Positions 8,011 to 17,999 of a stretch of DNA of 64,000 nucleotides are shown piece by piece. The position numbers and the translations under genes were made by a program. How positions within the stretch are numbered: position 1 is the stretch's first letter; every line of letters starts with the position of its first letter. This stretch comes from PFL25 sp046260155. GTDB lineage: Bacteria; Chloroflexota; Anaerolineae; Anaerolineales; UBA4823. Under the pieces are notes generated by a model, which had not been told where the DNA came from, made no database searches, and saw only the letters and a list, made by a program, of their open reading frames with translations. The DNA lies in contig JBJYXV010000060.1 of the NCBI GenBank assembly GCA_046260155.1, positions 41,648 to 105,647 of the forward strand, read 5' to 3'.

Positions 8011-9294
8011 ATGAATAAACGTTGGTTGTGGATCGTATTGGGTGTAATCGCCTTTTGCGTGATCTTATTCGGAGGAGTGGTAACCGGGGCAGGATTGACC
8101 TACCTTTTTTTACACACCAAACCGGTCCAAGCTGCCCGGGAGATGATCATCGAATCAGTCACTCCAGCAGGAGATGGGTACGAAGTTGGTGTGCTTGTTT
8201 TGCATGTCGAACAGGACAGCCCTGCCGCGGAAGCCGGTATCCAGCGCGGTGACATCATCCTGGCTGTGGATGGTCAAGAGGTCAATACCATCCTGGAAAT
8301 TATGCAGGCAATCGATGAAAAATCCGCTGGTGATGAAGTGGTCCTGGATGTACAGCATTGTGAGACGACCCAGGAGGTAACAGTAAATCTTGATGAACGA
8401 AATGGCCATATTTATTTCGGTCTCCAGATGAGCCGCTCGCCTCAGGTTGGCACTTGGCCATTCGAGCGGGGTTCTTTACTCGTCCAGTCCGAAAATCCTG
8501 CTTTTGTCATCACTCAGGTCATCACCGGAAGTCCGGCTGACAAGGCTGGATTATCCACAGGCGATACGATCATCGCAGTTGACGGTGAAGAGTTCCAGTC
8601 CGATGATAATTTGTCGGATATCGTTCATTCTTACCAACCAGGCGATGATATCACCCTCAGCATCGATGATCCAGAAATGGGTGAACCCCGTCAGGTTACA
8701 GTAACCCTGGGTGAAAATCCAGATGATCCAGATCAATCTTACCTGGGGATTTACTTCAGTTCAAGTCCCGCTGGTCAGGGAAATAAATTCCAAGGGGATC
8801 AGGTTCCTAATTTTGGAATTCCGGATTTCGAAGGCGAAGGCCTACCTTCACCTGATACGCTTCCAAACCTGATGCCCCAATTTCACGACTTTCCAGAATT
8901 ACCACAAGATGTGGAGCTGGCAATCGTTATTAGTTCTGTCGTCACCGATAGCCCTGCAGACCAAGCTGGCCTAGAACCCGGCGATGTGATCACAGCCATT
9001 AACAATGAAACTATCACAGATCCTGCATCATTTGTAGAGACTGTCCAAAGCTTCGATCCGGGTGATGAAATCAGCCTGACTATCTACCGCAGCGGCGAAT
9101 CCGAAGCGATAGAGATTGAAATCGTACTGGGAGAAGATCCGGATAATGAAAGCCAGGTTTACCTGGGAGTAACCATCGGCGGTCTGCTCAATTTTGGAGA
9201 CAGCAATCCCTTCCACTTCGATTTCCAATTTCCATGGCAAGAGGAAAATCCGCACAAGGATATGGGTGAACCCAGCCAGGGTGAAGGTGCCTGA
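8011..9294 (+). CDS. Membrane-anchored protein with three PDZ domains
   Basis: A 427-residue protein with one N-terminal membrane helix (about residues 5-32) and an external part made of three PDZ modules, around residues 50-135, 165-240 and 300-385. Each has the signature of HtrA/DegP PDZ domains: SPAAEAGIQRGDIILAVDG, SPADKAGLSTGDTIIAVDG and SPADQAGLEPGDVITAINN. There is no protease domain, so it cannot be a DegP-type protease by itself. The end of the gene overlaps the histidine kinase start, and the response regulator precedes it. A role as peptide-binding sensor or scaffold for the kinase is plausible. SD AGGAGAG precedes ATG 8011. Confidence 0.85.
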   Translation: MNKRWLWIVLGVIAFCVILFGGVVTGAGLTYLFLHTKPVQAAREMIIESVTPAGDGYEVGVLVLHVEQDSPAAEAGIQRGDIILAVDGQEVNTILEIMQAIDEKSAGDEVVLDVQHCETTQEVTVNLDERNGHIYFGLQMSRSPQVGTWPFERGSLLVQSENPAFVITQVITGSPADKAGLSTGDTIIAVDGEEFQSDDNLSDIVHSYQPGDDITLSIDDPEMGEPRQVTVTLGENPDDPDQSYLGIYFSSSPAGQGNKFQGDQVPNFGIPDFEGEGLPSPDTLPNLMPQFHDFPELPQDVELAIVISSVVTDSPADQAGLEPGDVITAINNETITDPASFVETVQSFDPGDEISLTIYRSGESEAIEIEIVLGEDPDNESQVYLGVTIGGLLNFGDSNPFHFDFQFPWQEENPHKDMGEPSQGEGA

Positions 9295-10894
9295 ATTGTT
9301 TCAATCGATCCGCTGGCGTTTGGTTGCCAGCTACGTTCTGCTCACCTTGCTGTCGGTCAGCATGGTTGGCTTGCTGGCCACAGAAATCGTAAAGCGAAAT
9401 ATTGAAGAACAGCGAGTCAAGGAGCTGCAGGCAAATGCAGTATCAATAGCACAGCAGCTGCAGCCCTTGATGAGTCCAATCAGATCGCTGGCACAAATAA
9501 ACTCACTGACAGAGGCAGCCTCCTTCCTGGGGGATGTCAGGGTGCGCGTTGTCGATAGGAATGGGAACATCGTGGCAGACTCGGGCACACCGGGCGCACA
9601 GGAAGAGCTGGTCCTGATTTATCCATCCGAGGGAGCTGAAGATTTTGCTATTCAAAATCGACCCTTGTTTAATTTGATCATGCCCGGGTGGGATCAAACT
9701 CTCCCACTAGATAAAATCGATCGCGGCCTATTCGAAGATCTCCCGTCGGATGCCTCTTTTCAATTCATTCAACGTGCTACAAGTCCCTGGGGAGGACGCA
9801 TAACTTTCAGCATGCCGCAGGTAGAGAGCAACTCATTGCCAGCTCAAGGTGGGCTCAATAACGATCGTTCCGTCAACCTGGTCCGAGAACCAATCGTCTC
9901 TAAGAGGGAATCACTGGGGTATGTTGAATTGAGCGCTGGTCAGGATTTAAGCTCCGCGACCGTAGCTGCTTTGCAGAAAGCTTTTCTTCTGGCGGGTTTT
10001 GGCGCTATCCTGGCAGCTGCGCTTGTTGGTCTCTGGATAAGCCAGCGTTTAACTTCTCCCCTGAGGAATCTGCAGGCAACTGCTGGCCGAATGGCAGCTG
10101 GTGATTTATCTGCCCGTTCAAATTACCAGCGACCTGATGAAATCGGGGATTTGGCAGCTCAATTTAACTTAATGGCGAACCAGCTCCAGGAAAATTTTAC
10201 AAAAATGCAGGCAGAGCGCGACTCCTTGAGAAGATTCATCAGCGATGCTTCCCACGAGCTGCGTACACCAGTCACAGCTTTAAAGAACTTCATGACCCTG
10301 CTTCAAGGCCCAGCTCGACAAGATCAAAAGATCAAATCCGAGTTTCTCGCCGAGAGCGAGGCTCAAGTCAAGCAGCTCGAATGGATCACCAGCAATTTGC
10401 TGAACCTGACGCGCCTCGATGCGGGACTTGAGCAATTAAATCTTGACCAACATGATATAGCAACTTTGATGCGAAAAGCAGTTAAAACGATATCTTCACA
10501 GGTAAAAGCAAAAGACATTACCTTGGTGATTAAAGAACCTGACCCCCCATTTAACCTTTTTTGCGATGCTCATCGTCTTGAACTAGTATTGATAAATTTA
10601 CTGGATAACGCGCTTAAATTTACTGAACCTGGCGGTGAAATCGTGATCGGAGCAAAGCAATCTTCGGAAGAAAACTATCTTTGGGTTAGCGACACGGGTA
10701 TTGGCATCCCCGAGGAAGAAATTCCTTTCATATTTGACCGGTTCTATCGTGGACGCCAACCCGGGAAAGAAGGCAGTGGCCTGGGCTTGGCAATTGCTAA
10801 AAGCCTGGTGGAGGCTCAAAAAGGGAAAATCACCGTGGAGAGTACTCCAGGAAAGGGATCACGATTCATCCTTGAGTTTCCGAAGATTGGATAG
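9281..10894 (+). CDS. Membrane sensor histidine kinase
   Basis: About 537 residues from the chosen GTG at 9281 (GTG 9287 is equally possible; the open frame upstream lies inside the PDZ gene). It has a first membrane helix at about residues 12-32, an extracytoplasmic sensor region of about 200 residues without recognisable fold, a second helix near 230-252, HAMP, then HisKA with DASHELRTPV (His near residue 325) and HATPase_c with NLLDNALKF, DTGIGIP and GSGLGLAIAKSL. All catalytic boxes are intact. It overlaps the PDZ gene by about 14 bp, so translation is probably coupled, and its partner is likely the OmpR-type regulator upstream. Confidence 0.9.
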   Translation: MKVPELFQSIRWRLVASYVLLTLLSVSMVGLLATEIVKRNIEEQRVKELQANAVSIAQQLQPLMSPIRSLAQINSLTEAASFLGDVRVRVVDRNGNIVADSGTPGAQEELVLIYPSEGAEDFAIQNRPLFNLIMPGWDQTLPLDKIDRGLFEDLPSDASFQFIQRATSPWGGRITFSMPQVESNSLPAQGGLNNDRSVNLVREPIVSKRESLGYVELSAGQDLSSATVAALQKAFLLAGFGAILAAALVGLWISQRLTSPLRNLQATAGRMAAGDLSARSNYQRPDEIGDLAAQFNLMANQLQENFTKMQAERDSLRRFISDASHELRTPVTALKNFMTLLQGPARQDQKIKSEFLAESEAQVKQLEWITSNLLNLTRLDAGLEQLNLDQHDIATLMRKAVKTISSQVKAKDITLVIKEPDPPFNLFCDAHRLELVLINLLDNALKFTEPGGEIVIGAKQSSEENYLWVSDTGIGIPEEEIPFIFDRFYRGRQPGKEGSGLGLAIAKSLVEAQKGKITVESTPGKGSRFILEFPKIG

Positions 10895-11148
10895 CGAGTG
10901 TTATTCACCAAATATCTCCCAACCGTCTGCAGCGAATACTTCTAAGCGATTTCTACAACTTCCCGGTGAATTGTTATTTGATCTGACTTATTTCGTGTTC
11001 TACAATTACGCACCTTATCTCCAAATAGAAATCCAAATCCATTTGACAGATCGAAAATTAGGCTCTAGTTTAAAGACCTCCTTTTTCCTGTAAAATAATA
11101 CACACGAACAGGCTGGTTTCGGCATCCTCAATAAATCAGAGGTTATTG

Positions 11149-12021
11149 ATGAGCAATTCAACCCCGGTCCGGGTGGCTCTCGTGGATGATCATGCTATCG
11201 TCCGCAGGGGATTGAGCGCCATCCTAAATACAAACGAACAGCTGCAGCTTGTAGGTGAAGCAGGTGATGGCCAAGAAGCAATTTCGCTTTGTGAACTAGC
11301 CCAACCAGATGTGGTTTTGATGGATCTGATCATGCCGCGCATGGATGGAATTGAAGCCACGCGTATCATCCACCAGCGCTGGCCTCACATCCAGGTGCTG
11401 GTATTGACCTCTTTTACAGAAAAAGAAATGATCCAGGGTGCGCTTGATGCTGGTGCCCGTGGTTACTTGCTTAAGAATGTGCGAGGCCGGGAGCTGGTTG
11501 ACGCCATCCTTGAGGTTTACAGGGGCAAGCAGACCATCGCTCAAGAAGCAAGGCAGAGCCTGCAGATCTCAGAACAGCTCTCCTTCCTGGAACAAGAGAT
11601 CCGCGAACAGAAAACCTCGAACGGCTTATTGAGGGAAGTGCTTAGCAAACGACTGCCTGCACTCTTCCCGAATTTCCAAATCCAGGTATTTCTATATCCC
11701 GATCAAGAGCTGATTACTTATCCAGCCCATTCACATCCCCCAATCCCTGAACGTGGCTGGGAATGGATGCGAACTGCGGGAGAATTAAAAATATTCTATT
11801 CTGGTCAAGATTTGCCCTGGGGTGGGAAACAGGTTTGGGGTGAAATTCTGCTCCTGAAACCTATTCAAGGAGAAGATCAGGACAAACCCCTTGGGGGGAT
11901 CAGTTTTCTCTCGCAAGACGTGTCCTCAGATACCGATGATATGATCGAATCGATCAATGCCCTTGCAGCCATTCTGGCAGTTGGTTTCGACGGGCAGACT
12001 GACAGTCCCAACCACGGGTAA
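11149..12021 (+). CDS. Receiver-domain protein with non-HTH C-terminus
   Basis: 290 residues from ATG 11149, which has a CAGAGG ribosome-binding site. The N-terminal receiver domain (about 5-125) is of the NarL/FixJ type: VDDHAIVRRGL, phospho-acceptor in VVLMDLIMPRMDG, LVLTSF and LLKNVRG. The expected LuxR-type helix-turn-helix is absent. After a helical linker (about 130-165, rich in Glu and Gln) comes a 120-residue domain with strands around IQVFLYP and GEILLLKPI, perhaps a GAF-like fold, though no family is certain. It probably acts by protein contacts rather than DNA binding. It lies 254 bp after the histidine kinase. Confidence 0.8.
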   Translation: MSNSTPVRVALVDDHAIVRRGLSAILNTNEQLQLVGEAGDGQEAISLCELAQPDVVLMDLIMPRMDGIEATRIIHQRWPHIQVLVLTSFTEKEMIQGALDAGARGYLLKNVRGRELVDAILEVYRGKQTIAQEARQSLQISEQLSFLEQEIREQKTSNGLLREVLSKRLPALFPNFQIQVFLYPDQELITYPAHSHPPIPERGWEWMRTAGELKIFYSGQDLPWGGKQVWGEILLLKPIQGEDQDKPLGGISFLSQDVSSDTDDMIESINALAAILAVGFDGQTDSPNHG

Positions 12022-12180
12022 AAATATGGCCGGTCAGAAAAGGGAGGATTTCGAATTCAACTCATGTGGAATACAATCTAATCCACACAGTGAGTTTACG
12101 ATGAAGAAACCCTTACCCCTGGTTCTCTATCGGAAGCACTATTGATCCGAGCAATAATTTAACGAGTTTACGGGTCAATG

Positions 12181-12810
12181 TCAGGCGAGGCGCAGCAAAT
12201 AAATTCCCAGGTTTCCATACCCAGTCACAATCGATTTTCGATTTTTTAATCCCTGCGCAGCTGCCAGCGGAGGAATGCCCCCTTGAGATAGAAAATTTCG
12301 AGAATTGCTGAAGTGCTCCCATCCGGCAAAGAGTTCGATTATCGAAATAAAAAAATAGGTGAATTTCCCCACAATTGAACGCTTCTCCTGCAGATGGAAA
12401 TCAATTAACAAGATTTGACCCCCTGGTTGGAGAACCCGGACCACCTCTTCAAGCATAGCCGCTCTAAGGCCCGGATTCAGCTGGTGCAAAAACAAAGAAG
12501 AGATTACCAGGTCGAAAGTCTGTCCTGGAAAAGGAATTCTCAAAGCATCTCCCACGGTTATGGCAGCCTGGTTTCCCAGATTTGATTTCGCAACCCGCAG
12601 CATCGGTATTGAGAGGTCAATCCCAAATACCTGGCTGCGCCCTGCTTGGTAAAATGCCAGCTGGGCGCCAGTTCCACAACCAATATCCAATACTTTTAAT
12701 CCCTCATGTGGAGGCGCGACTCTGGCAGCTGCGGCCCGTAAACTGCCCAAGGTCCCTTCAAATATCGGGTCATACCACCTGGCGAAATTAAACATATTGT
12801 TATCAGGCAT
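12181..12810 (-). CDS. SAM-dependent methyltransferase
   Basis: A 209-residue class I methyltransferase of the Methyltransf_11 type. Motif I is VLDIGCGTGAQLAFY near residue 40, followed by an acidic residue in VFGIDLS, motif II/III region ITVGDALRIPFPGQTFDLVI, and the post-motif LQPGGQILLIDF. The substrate is not predictable; similar proteins are often annotated near UbiE. The C-terminal 60 residues include a hydrophobic patch (FTYFFISIIELFAG) that may touch the membrane. It stands alone on the minus strand between the receiver protein and the DUF4203 gene. Confidence 0.85.
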   Translation of the reverse strand: MPDNNMFNFARWYDPIFEGTLGSLRAAAARVAPPHEGLKVLDIGCGTGAQLAFYQAGRSQVFGIDLSIPMLRVAKSNLGNQAAITVGDALRIPFPGQTFDLVISSLFLHQLNPGLRAAMLEEVVRVLQPGGQILLIDFHLQEKRSIVGKFTYFFISIIELFAGWEHFSNSRNFLSQGGIPPLAAAQGLKNRKSIVTGYGNLGIYLLRLA

Positions 12811-13022
12811 GAACTTCTCCTCAGACCTTGGACGCTTGTATAATTAGATCAGCTTGGAAAATAATTCAAAATACACCCATTGACCAAAACCTAATCGATA
12901 AATTTGGCAGGCAGATCTGGAGTACGCATATTCTTGACACCAGCCCATCTCGCAGAATATAAAAGATCAATTTGACCGCACTCGAAAACCTGCGGATGCT
13001 AATTCTGTGGGAACTGGCAGGT

Positions 13023-13526
13023 TCAGGTCTTCCGCCGGTTTGCACTCTGCCAGAAAATACCTGCCACCATCAATACCAGGAAAATCACTGTGCCAAGGGT
13101 ACCATCCAGGGTCATCCACTGCTTGAGGCCAAAAGTGACAGCGCTCGCTCCAGCCCAGGCTGTGATCAGGATCAAACCCCAATCAAAAGCCACCGCAACC
13201 AGGATCAAACCGATGGCTCCACCGATTAGAGCTAATATCAGCCAGCTCATTTCGACCCCGAAGATACCCATCAGGTATGGCAGGGCGATAGCACCCGCCA
13301 GGACACCGACGAAATATACTGCGATCCTAATAAATTTGATCGCCACCCAGGCAAAAATTGCCCCCAAAACCAATGCCAGCAGCAAAGACAATCCTGGTCC
13401 CAATAAGCTACCAAACAGCTGCCAGCCGAACAGGAATGCGACCAGCGCTGCCGCCAGCCAAAACATGCGTTTTCCAAAAAACAACAGGACTAATCCTGCA
13501 ATTAATGCAATCATGCCATCAAGCAT
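13023..13526 (-). CDS. DUF4203-like polytopic membrane protein
   Basis: A 167-residue, very hydrophobic protein with about six to seven short membrane helices and glycine-rich turns, as in the DUF4203 (TMEM198-like) family. The only charged parts are short loops such as GKRM and KFIRI, and the C-terminus SANRRKT. No catalytic motif is visible and the family's function is unknown. It is a single gene, separated from the methyltransferase by about 210 bp and from the BTAD regulator by 660 bp. Confidence 0.75.
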   Translation of the reverse strand: MLDGMIALIAGLVLLFFGKRMFWLAAALVAFLFGWQLFGSLLGPGLSLLLALVLGAIFAWVAIKFIRIAVYFVGVLAGAIALPYLMGIFGVEMSWLILALIGGAIGLILVAVAFDWGLILITAWAGASAVTFGLKQWMTLDGTLGTVIFLVLMVAGIFWQSANRRKT

Positions 13527-14189
13527 GGATTCGCCTCCTCACTTAATAATGTATATATTCAATAATTATGACGAGATCGCAACCATTCCAGTTCCCTAAA
13601 TAAGAGGAAAGTTGCGGGAACAGTTCATACATCCGTGAAAAATATTGTGCCATTATAATCGGCAAGGCTAATCTGGTGCAACAATCCACGAAAAAAATCA
13701 TCATCTAAAACCTTGGTTGATAAAGCATGCTTTCTCCAATAATCCTAAACCGGAGTTCACAACAAATCTCCCATTCAAATTTATCAATATCTCAAGGTGG
13801 CTAAAATACCAAGGGGAACCAGGATCCTATTCGGCAGTGAATAGCCATACCTCATTTTGGTGTTTATAAGGATTCCTTTCAATATCTCCATTCAGGTCGA
13901 TCCTCTTCAATTATGACTATCTCCGCCGGCACTCGACAAATTTAATGGTTCGCAAACCAAACATCTGGGTTTTCAGGATTCTACAGGCCACCAGGAAAAA
14001 AACTTCATATCGCATGGTCCCCATCAACGGTATCCCCCTAACTCGGGACAGGGGGTTGTTGGACCGGTATTGAATTGATCATAGACCCTGGTTTGCATTG
14101 CAGACGCCCAGTAAGGACAAAAATAAACTGCTTGAGCAAATTATGGGACCAAGAGTCTCCCCCAGTAAAGTATGGTTATTAGATACAGG
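13527..14189. other. 663-bp intergenic region without convincing gene
   Basis: No open frame with coding character was found on either strand. It is AT-richer than its neighbours. A small GC stem, CCCCC / GGGGG separated by 12 bases near 14036-14057, is too short to call a terminator with confidence, but it lies where the minus-strand BTAD gene would end transcription. The first 100 bases should contain the promoter of the minus-strand DUF4203 gene. Confidence 0.4.
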
Positions 14190-17100
14190 TTAAGATTCAG
14201 GATTGAGCACACCTCTTGCCTCTATTAATAATTCGTCATCGAGACCCTCATCGAATGAGCGATATATTCTGTTCAATACCTCTTTTGCCTCATCCGCATG
14301 CAATCCCTTTTGATTAAAGTTTACCAGAGCTATTGCAGCTCGCATTGCAAGTGATTTCGCATTTTGTTTTTCTGCAATCTGGATTGCCCGCCAGTAGTGG
14401 GCGAAAATTTCATCTTCAGATTCCCCTTGCCTTGCCAACAAATCTCCGTATAAACAATATAAACCTGATAGATACCACAGCTCTTGACTTGACTCCACCT
14501 CATTCAAAGCCGAAAAAATCATCTTCACCCCGTCCAATATATTTTCTTCTTCACTGAATGCTTCAGCCTGAAGGGAAAGAAAATATGGTCGAGCGAGCTC
14601 CGCCCCGATCACATGCATACCGGTAATTCCATTTTCTATCAGCTTAAACGCCATGCCTGATTTCTTCATTTGGATTCTTGCCCATCCGCGAATGGTCATC
14701 CCCAAGAATAAGAAAAATGGGAAGTGCGATTTCTTGGCTAGTTTATATGCCTCATCACCGTGTAGCAGAGCAGATTGAGGTTCTCTCCTTAATGAATGCA
14801 GCATTGCCGCCATTCCATGAGCAAAGGTCAGACTGTATGGGTGAAATAATTTCTCTGCAACGGAAATTGCCTCCTGGCATCTCTCAAGCGCTTGATCAAG
14901 GTATCCAAGGAGCCACAAGTTTAATGCCAGGTAATTCAAGCAGGTCACTCTTGGATTTTGTCCATAAAGATAGGTTAAGGGATTATCCTGTTTACTGTCA
15001 TAAAGATGCAGAGCGCTTTCAAGCTGATCCTTTGCCGTTGAAAACTCTCCGAGATGGGTATAGGTGAGACCCAGCATCCAATGGGCTAACATCTTCAGGT
15101 TGTTTCCCCCTTTATTTTCAGCAAGGACCAATATCTGGTTTGCCATCTCGTGTGCTCTGAGATGTTTTCCCCTCACCTGATAAAATGCGCACAAACCCCA
15201 TAAGGCCGGTGCCAGCTGTTGGTTATCACCTATTTGTTCACAGAGTTCCCTTGCACGCTCAAACGCCCTTTCGGCTTTGAGGGAGGCATATCCTTCCGTT
15301 GCAACAAGCGGAGGACCTAATGAAATTTGTAGGGCCAGCTCAAATTCATCCCGCTTCTCCCCTTCAGGCAGGTCCTGTATCATCTCAAGCCCGCTGCTGA
15401 GATGAGTAATTGCTTGTTCATTTGCAGAAACACGCTTTGCATTCCTTCCCGCGACTAAAAGGTAATTCACTGCTTTTTCGTTGACACCGGACAGTTCAAA
15501 ATGCTCAGCTAATTGAACTGCAATCAAATCCTTTTCATCCCCATAGAGTTGTTCCAATTCATTACCAATTTTCTCATGCAGGTAAGCTAACTCAGCGATA
15601 TCAAGATTCTCATAAAGATATTGCCTGTACAGGGAATGTTGAAATCGATAGACTGATAATCTCCGATGGTTAACATACTTGATTTCGCTGACCTCAATAA
15701 GATTATGCTGCCTGGCCAAATCCCGGCTCAGACTGTTGATGAGGCTCGAAATTTCCAAACCAGTAACTGAAGCAATTAACTCCGCAGAGAATTCTTCCCC
15801 TTCCACGCAGGCAATATTCAAGATTTCTCTTAATTCCGATGGTAAGCGATTGATTCGCCCCTCAATCACCGCCTCGACCTTGACTGGCATGGTACCCCAG
15901 GAAAGATCATCGCTCACCACCCAGCGCCCTTGTTCATTTTTGAAGATGACCCCCTGGTCTTCCATCTGACGCAGTAATTCGACTGTGAATAAAGGATGTC
16001 CAGCAGTATGCTGGTACAAGGCCTCCTTGAATTTGTCATCAAAACTATTTGGTTCGCTGTTCAAGTATTCGTCGACGAATCTTTGTCGATTCACCTGGTC
16101 AGTGTGATCCAGGTCGATCTCCATTTTTCCAAACTTGCGTTTTAATTCTGGCAGCATCTTCGCAAAGGGATGTTGAGCGTCTTCCCACTCCTGATTAATA
16201 TCCGCTGGTCTATAGGAACCCAAGATCAGAATGCCCTGACCCTCAATCCTGCGTGCTAGGTGGAATAATAATTCACAGGTGCCATGGTCTGCCCACTGCA
16301 GGTCATCCAGGATTAATACTAGTGGTCGTGTGTGTGATAGAGTCTGAAGCACCCGCGCATATTGATCCAGCAGATCTTTTTCGGAATCTCCATGATCAAT
16401 ATTGATGGGGAATGGTCTGCTCCTGCGTATATCTACCTCGCGGTCCAGACGCTTTAACCAAGCGGGGCGATCAAATGTGTATGAGGAAGCACACCTGATG
16501 AGCATTTCTCCGGATATCAAACTATCCAGCAAATCAGGCCCAAAATCCAATATTGCCTGGCATGTATAGGGAAGCATCTCCCACAATCGCTGGGCATTTT
16601 CCTGGTCGATTAATACATTGGACTGCTTGGCCGCCACATCTCCAGCAAGAAGAGCTAAAATGTTTCGAAAAGGCAGGTAGGGATCACCAATACCCGAGAA
16701 TGCTTCGCAGGTTGCATATGCGATGACCAAATCCTCCCACCGATCTTGCGCCAGCTGACTGAATTTCCTCAATAGAGTAGTCTTCCCTTGACCAGCATCA
16801 CCAACTATAAAAGCTACCTGCCCATCCCCCTCGAGAACAAAATTGAGTCTCTCATCCAGCCAGGCAAGTTCTTTTTCTCGCGCCACGAACGGTCGCTGCT
16901 CAAGATCAAGATATTCGGTATCCTTCATTGAATATGGCAGGGGAGGGTGCTGCGGCTTGAGTAAACCTGTAGTAATATTTTCCACGGATAAACCTGGAAC
17001 TTCACCCCGCAGGATACGCTCATAAAGCACTTTGGTCTTATCAGCAGGCTCAACCTCCAATTCTTCCTTCAGAGATTGCTCTATTCTCAGGTATGCTTTA

Positions 17101-17699
17101 GCTGCACTTGCCTTATCCCCAAGTTGGCTGTGGGCGATCATTAAAGCTTGAAATGCTGGTTCAGGAAGTTGTCCAAAAGAAATCCACTTCTCCGCCCATT
17201 CCAAGACCTCCCTCCAGCGACCCTGATTGCTCAGCTGCTGCAGAAGCAGTGATATTTTATTATCAAATACAGCTCTCAGCTGGTCACGTTCCAAGAGAAT
17301 CCAGTCCTCATAAAAGCCAGGTAAGAATTCACCCTGATATAAGCCAACAAGTTGTTCCAATTGATCTATAGCCAATTGATCAGATGTATCTTCTTCCAGT
17401 TCAATAGAGTCAACCCAGCAGCTCGACTCGAAATTGAATGCCAAGGTCACCTTGTTTGCTATGAAGAAATCCTCGCCGAGAGCGCTGCGCAACTGCCAGA
17501 GTGAATAACGTAATTTACTGCGTGCCGAAGACTCATCATAATCCGGCCACAGCATTCCCGCTAATTGCTCACGCCTGAATTGATGCGCCGAGTTCATTAA
17601 TAAGTAGGCCAATAATGTTTGAGCTTTACGCGCAGGAATTTCGATGGGGGTACCATCGATTCGAATTTCAAATTTACCCAGGAATCTGGCTTCCAACAT
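14190..17699 (-). CDS. Large BTAD-AAA-TPR transcriptional regulator
   Basis: An 1169-residue regulator. Residues 1-90 form an OmpR-like DNA-binding domain (LAGMLWPDYDESSARSKL), 95-240 the bacterial transcriptional activator (BTAD) domain, about 275-540 an AAA/STAND-like ATPase with Walker A GDAGQGKTTLLRKF near residue 300 and Walker B LVLILDDLQWAD, and about 700-1165 a chain of TPR-like helical repeats. This is the architecture of SARP/AfsR-like and MalT-like regulators common in Chloroflexota and Actinomycetota. It is probably a ligand- or partner-triggered activator; target genes are unknown. It is monocistronic, with an AT-rich leader upstream. Confidence 0.9.
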   Translation of the reverse strand: MLEARFLGKFEIRIDGTPIEIPARKAQTLLAYLLMNSAHQFRREQLAGMLWPDYDESSARSKLRYSLWQLRSALGEDFFIANKVTLAFNFESSCWVDSIELEEDTSDQLAIDQLEQLVGLYQGEFLPGFYEDWILLERDQLRAVFDNKISLLLQQLSNQGRWREVLEWAEKWISFGQLPEPAFQALMIAHSQLGDKASAAKAYLRIEQSLKEELEVEPADKTKVLYERILRGEVPGLSVENITTGLLKPQHPPLPYSMKDTEYLDLEQRPFVAREKELAWLDERLNFVLEGDGQVAFIVGDAGQGKTTLLRKFSQLAQDRWEDLVIAYATCEAFSGIGDPYLPFRNILALLAGDVAAKQSNVLIDQENAQRLWEMLPYTCQAILDFGPDLLDSLISGEMLIRCASSYTFDRPAWLKRLDREVDIRRSRPFPINIDHGDSEKDLLDQYARVLQTLSHTRPLVLILDDLQWADHGTCELLFHLARRIEGQGILILGSYRPADINQEWEDAQHPFAKMLPELKRKFGKMEIDLDHTDQVNRQRFVDEYLNSEPNSFDDKFKEALYQHTAGHPLFTVELLRQMEDQGVIFKNEQGRWVVSDDLSWGTMPVKVEAVIEGRINRLPSELREILNIACVEGEEFSAELIASVTGLEISSLINSLSRDLARQHNLIEVSEIKYVNHRRLSVYRFQHSLYRQYLYENLDIAELAYLHEKIGNELEQLYGDEKDLIAVQLAEHFELSGVNEKAVNYLLVAGRNAKRVSANEQAITHLSSGLEMIQDLPEGEKRDEFELALQISLGPPLVATEGYASLKAERAFERARELCEQIGDNQQLAPALWGLCAFYQVRGKHLRAHEMANQILVLAENKGGNNLKMLAHWMLGLTYTHLGEFSTAKDQLESALHLYDSKQDNPLTYLYGQNPRVTCLNYLALNLWLLGYLDQALERCQEAISVAEKLFHPYSLTFAHGMAAMLHSLRREPQSALLHGDEAYKLAKKSHFPFFLFLGMTIRGWARIQMKKSGMAFKLIENGITGMHVIGAELARPYFLSLQAEAFSEEENILDGVKMIFSALNEVESSQELWYLSGLYCLYGDLLARQGESEDEIFAHYWRAIQIAEKQNAKSLAMRAAIALVNFNQKGLHADEAKEVLNRIYRSFDEGLDDELLIEARGVLNPES

Positions 17700-17999
17700 T
17701 ATTTATATTTATTTAATAATCTTTTAGGAAAAATAATACAACTGAAGAATTCTCACCGATAGAAGTATACCACCCGACATTTATGGATCTTGTCCTCATG
17801 GCTTCGATATCCCCATCCGCACTGATCTTTGAATCAACTCACGTTCGGTTGCGATTTCATTGATTGCCAGCCCAATTGACAATCAATTTCCCCAGATTTA
17901 ACCGCTCAAACGCATTCCAAACGCTCAGAAACGCAGGTTTATTAGACTGATGATATCTCAAATATTGATCGTAGATCAAATCATCCTTGGAGGTGCGGC
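17700..17999. promoter_or_regulatory. 300-bp divergent intergenic region with short repeats
   Basis: This lies between the BTAD regulator (minus) and the transposase remnant (plus). The 60 bases next to the regulator start are strongly AT-rich. A direct repeat CGCTCAAACGC (17903-17913) and CGCTCAGAAACGC (17922-17934) occurs with 19-bp periodicity, roughly two helical turns, and could be an operator, possibly for the regulator itself. No promoter hexamers stand out. Confidence 0.25.

Noticed and set aside
13090..13599. 169-codon plus-strand frame opposite the DUF4203 gene
   Set aside because: Composition (many Thr, Pro, Lys, Asn) is typical of an antisense shadow of a hydrophobic protein; the minus-strand gene is clearly real.
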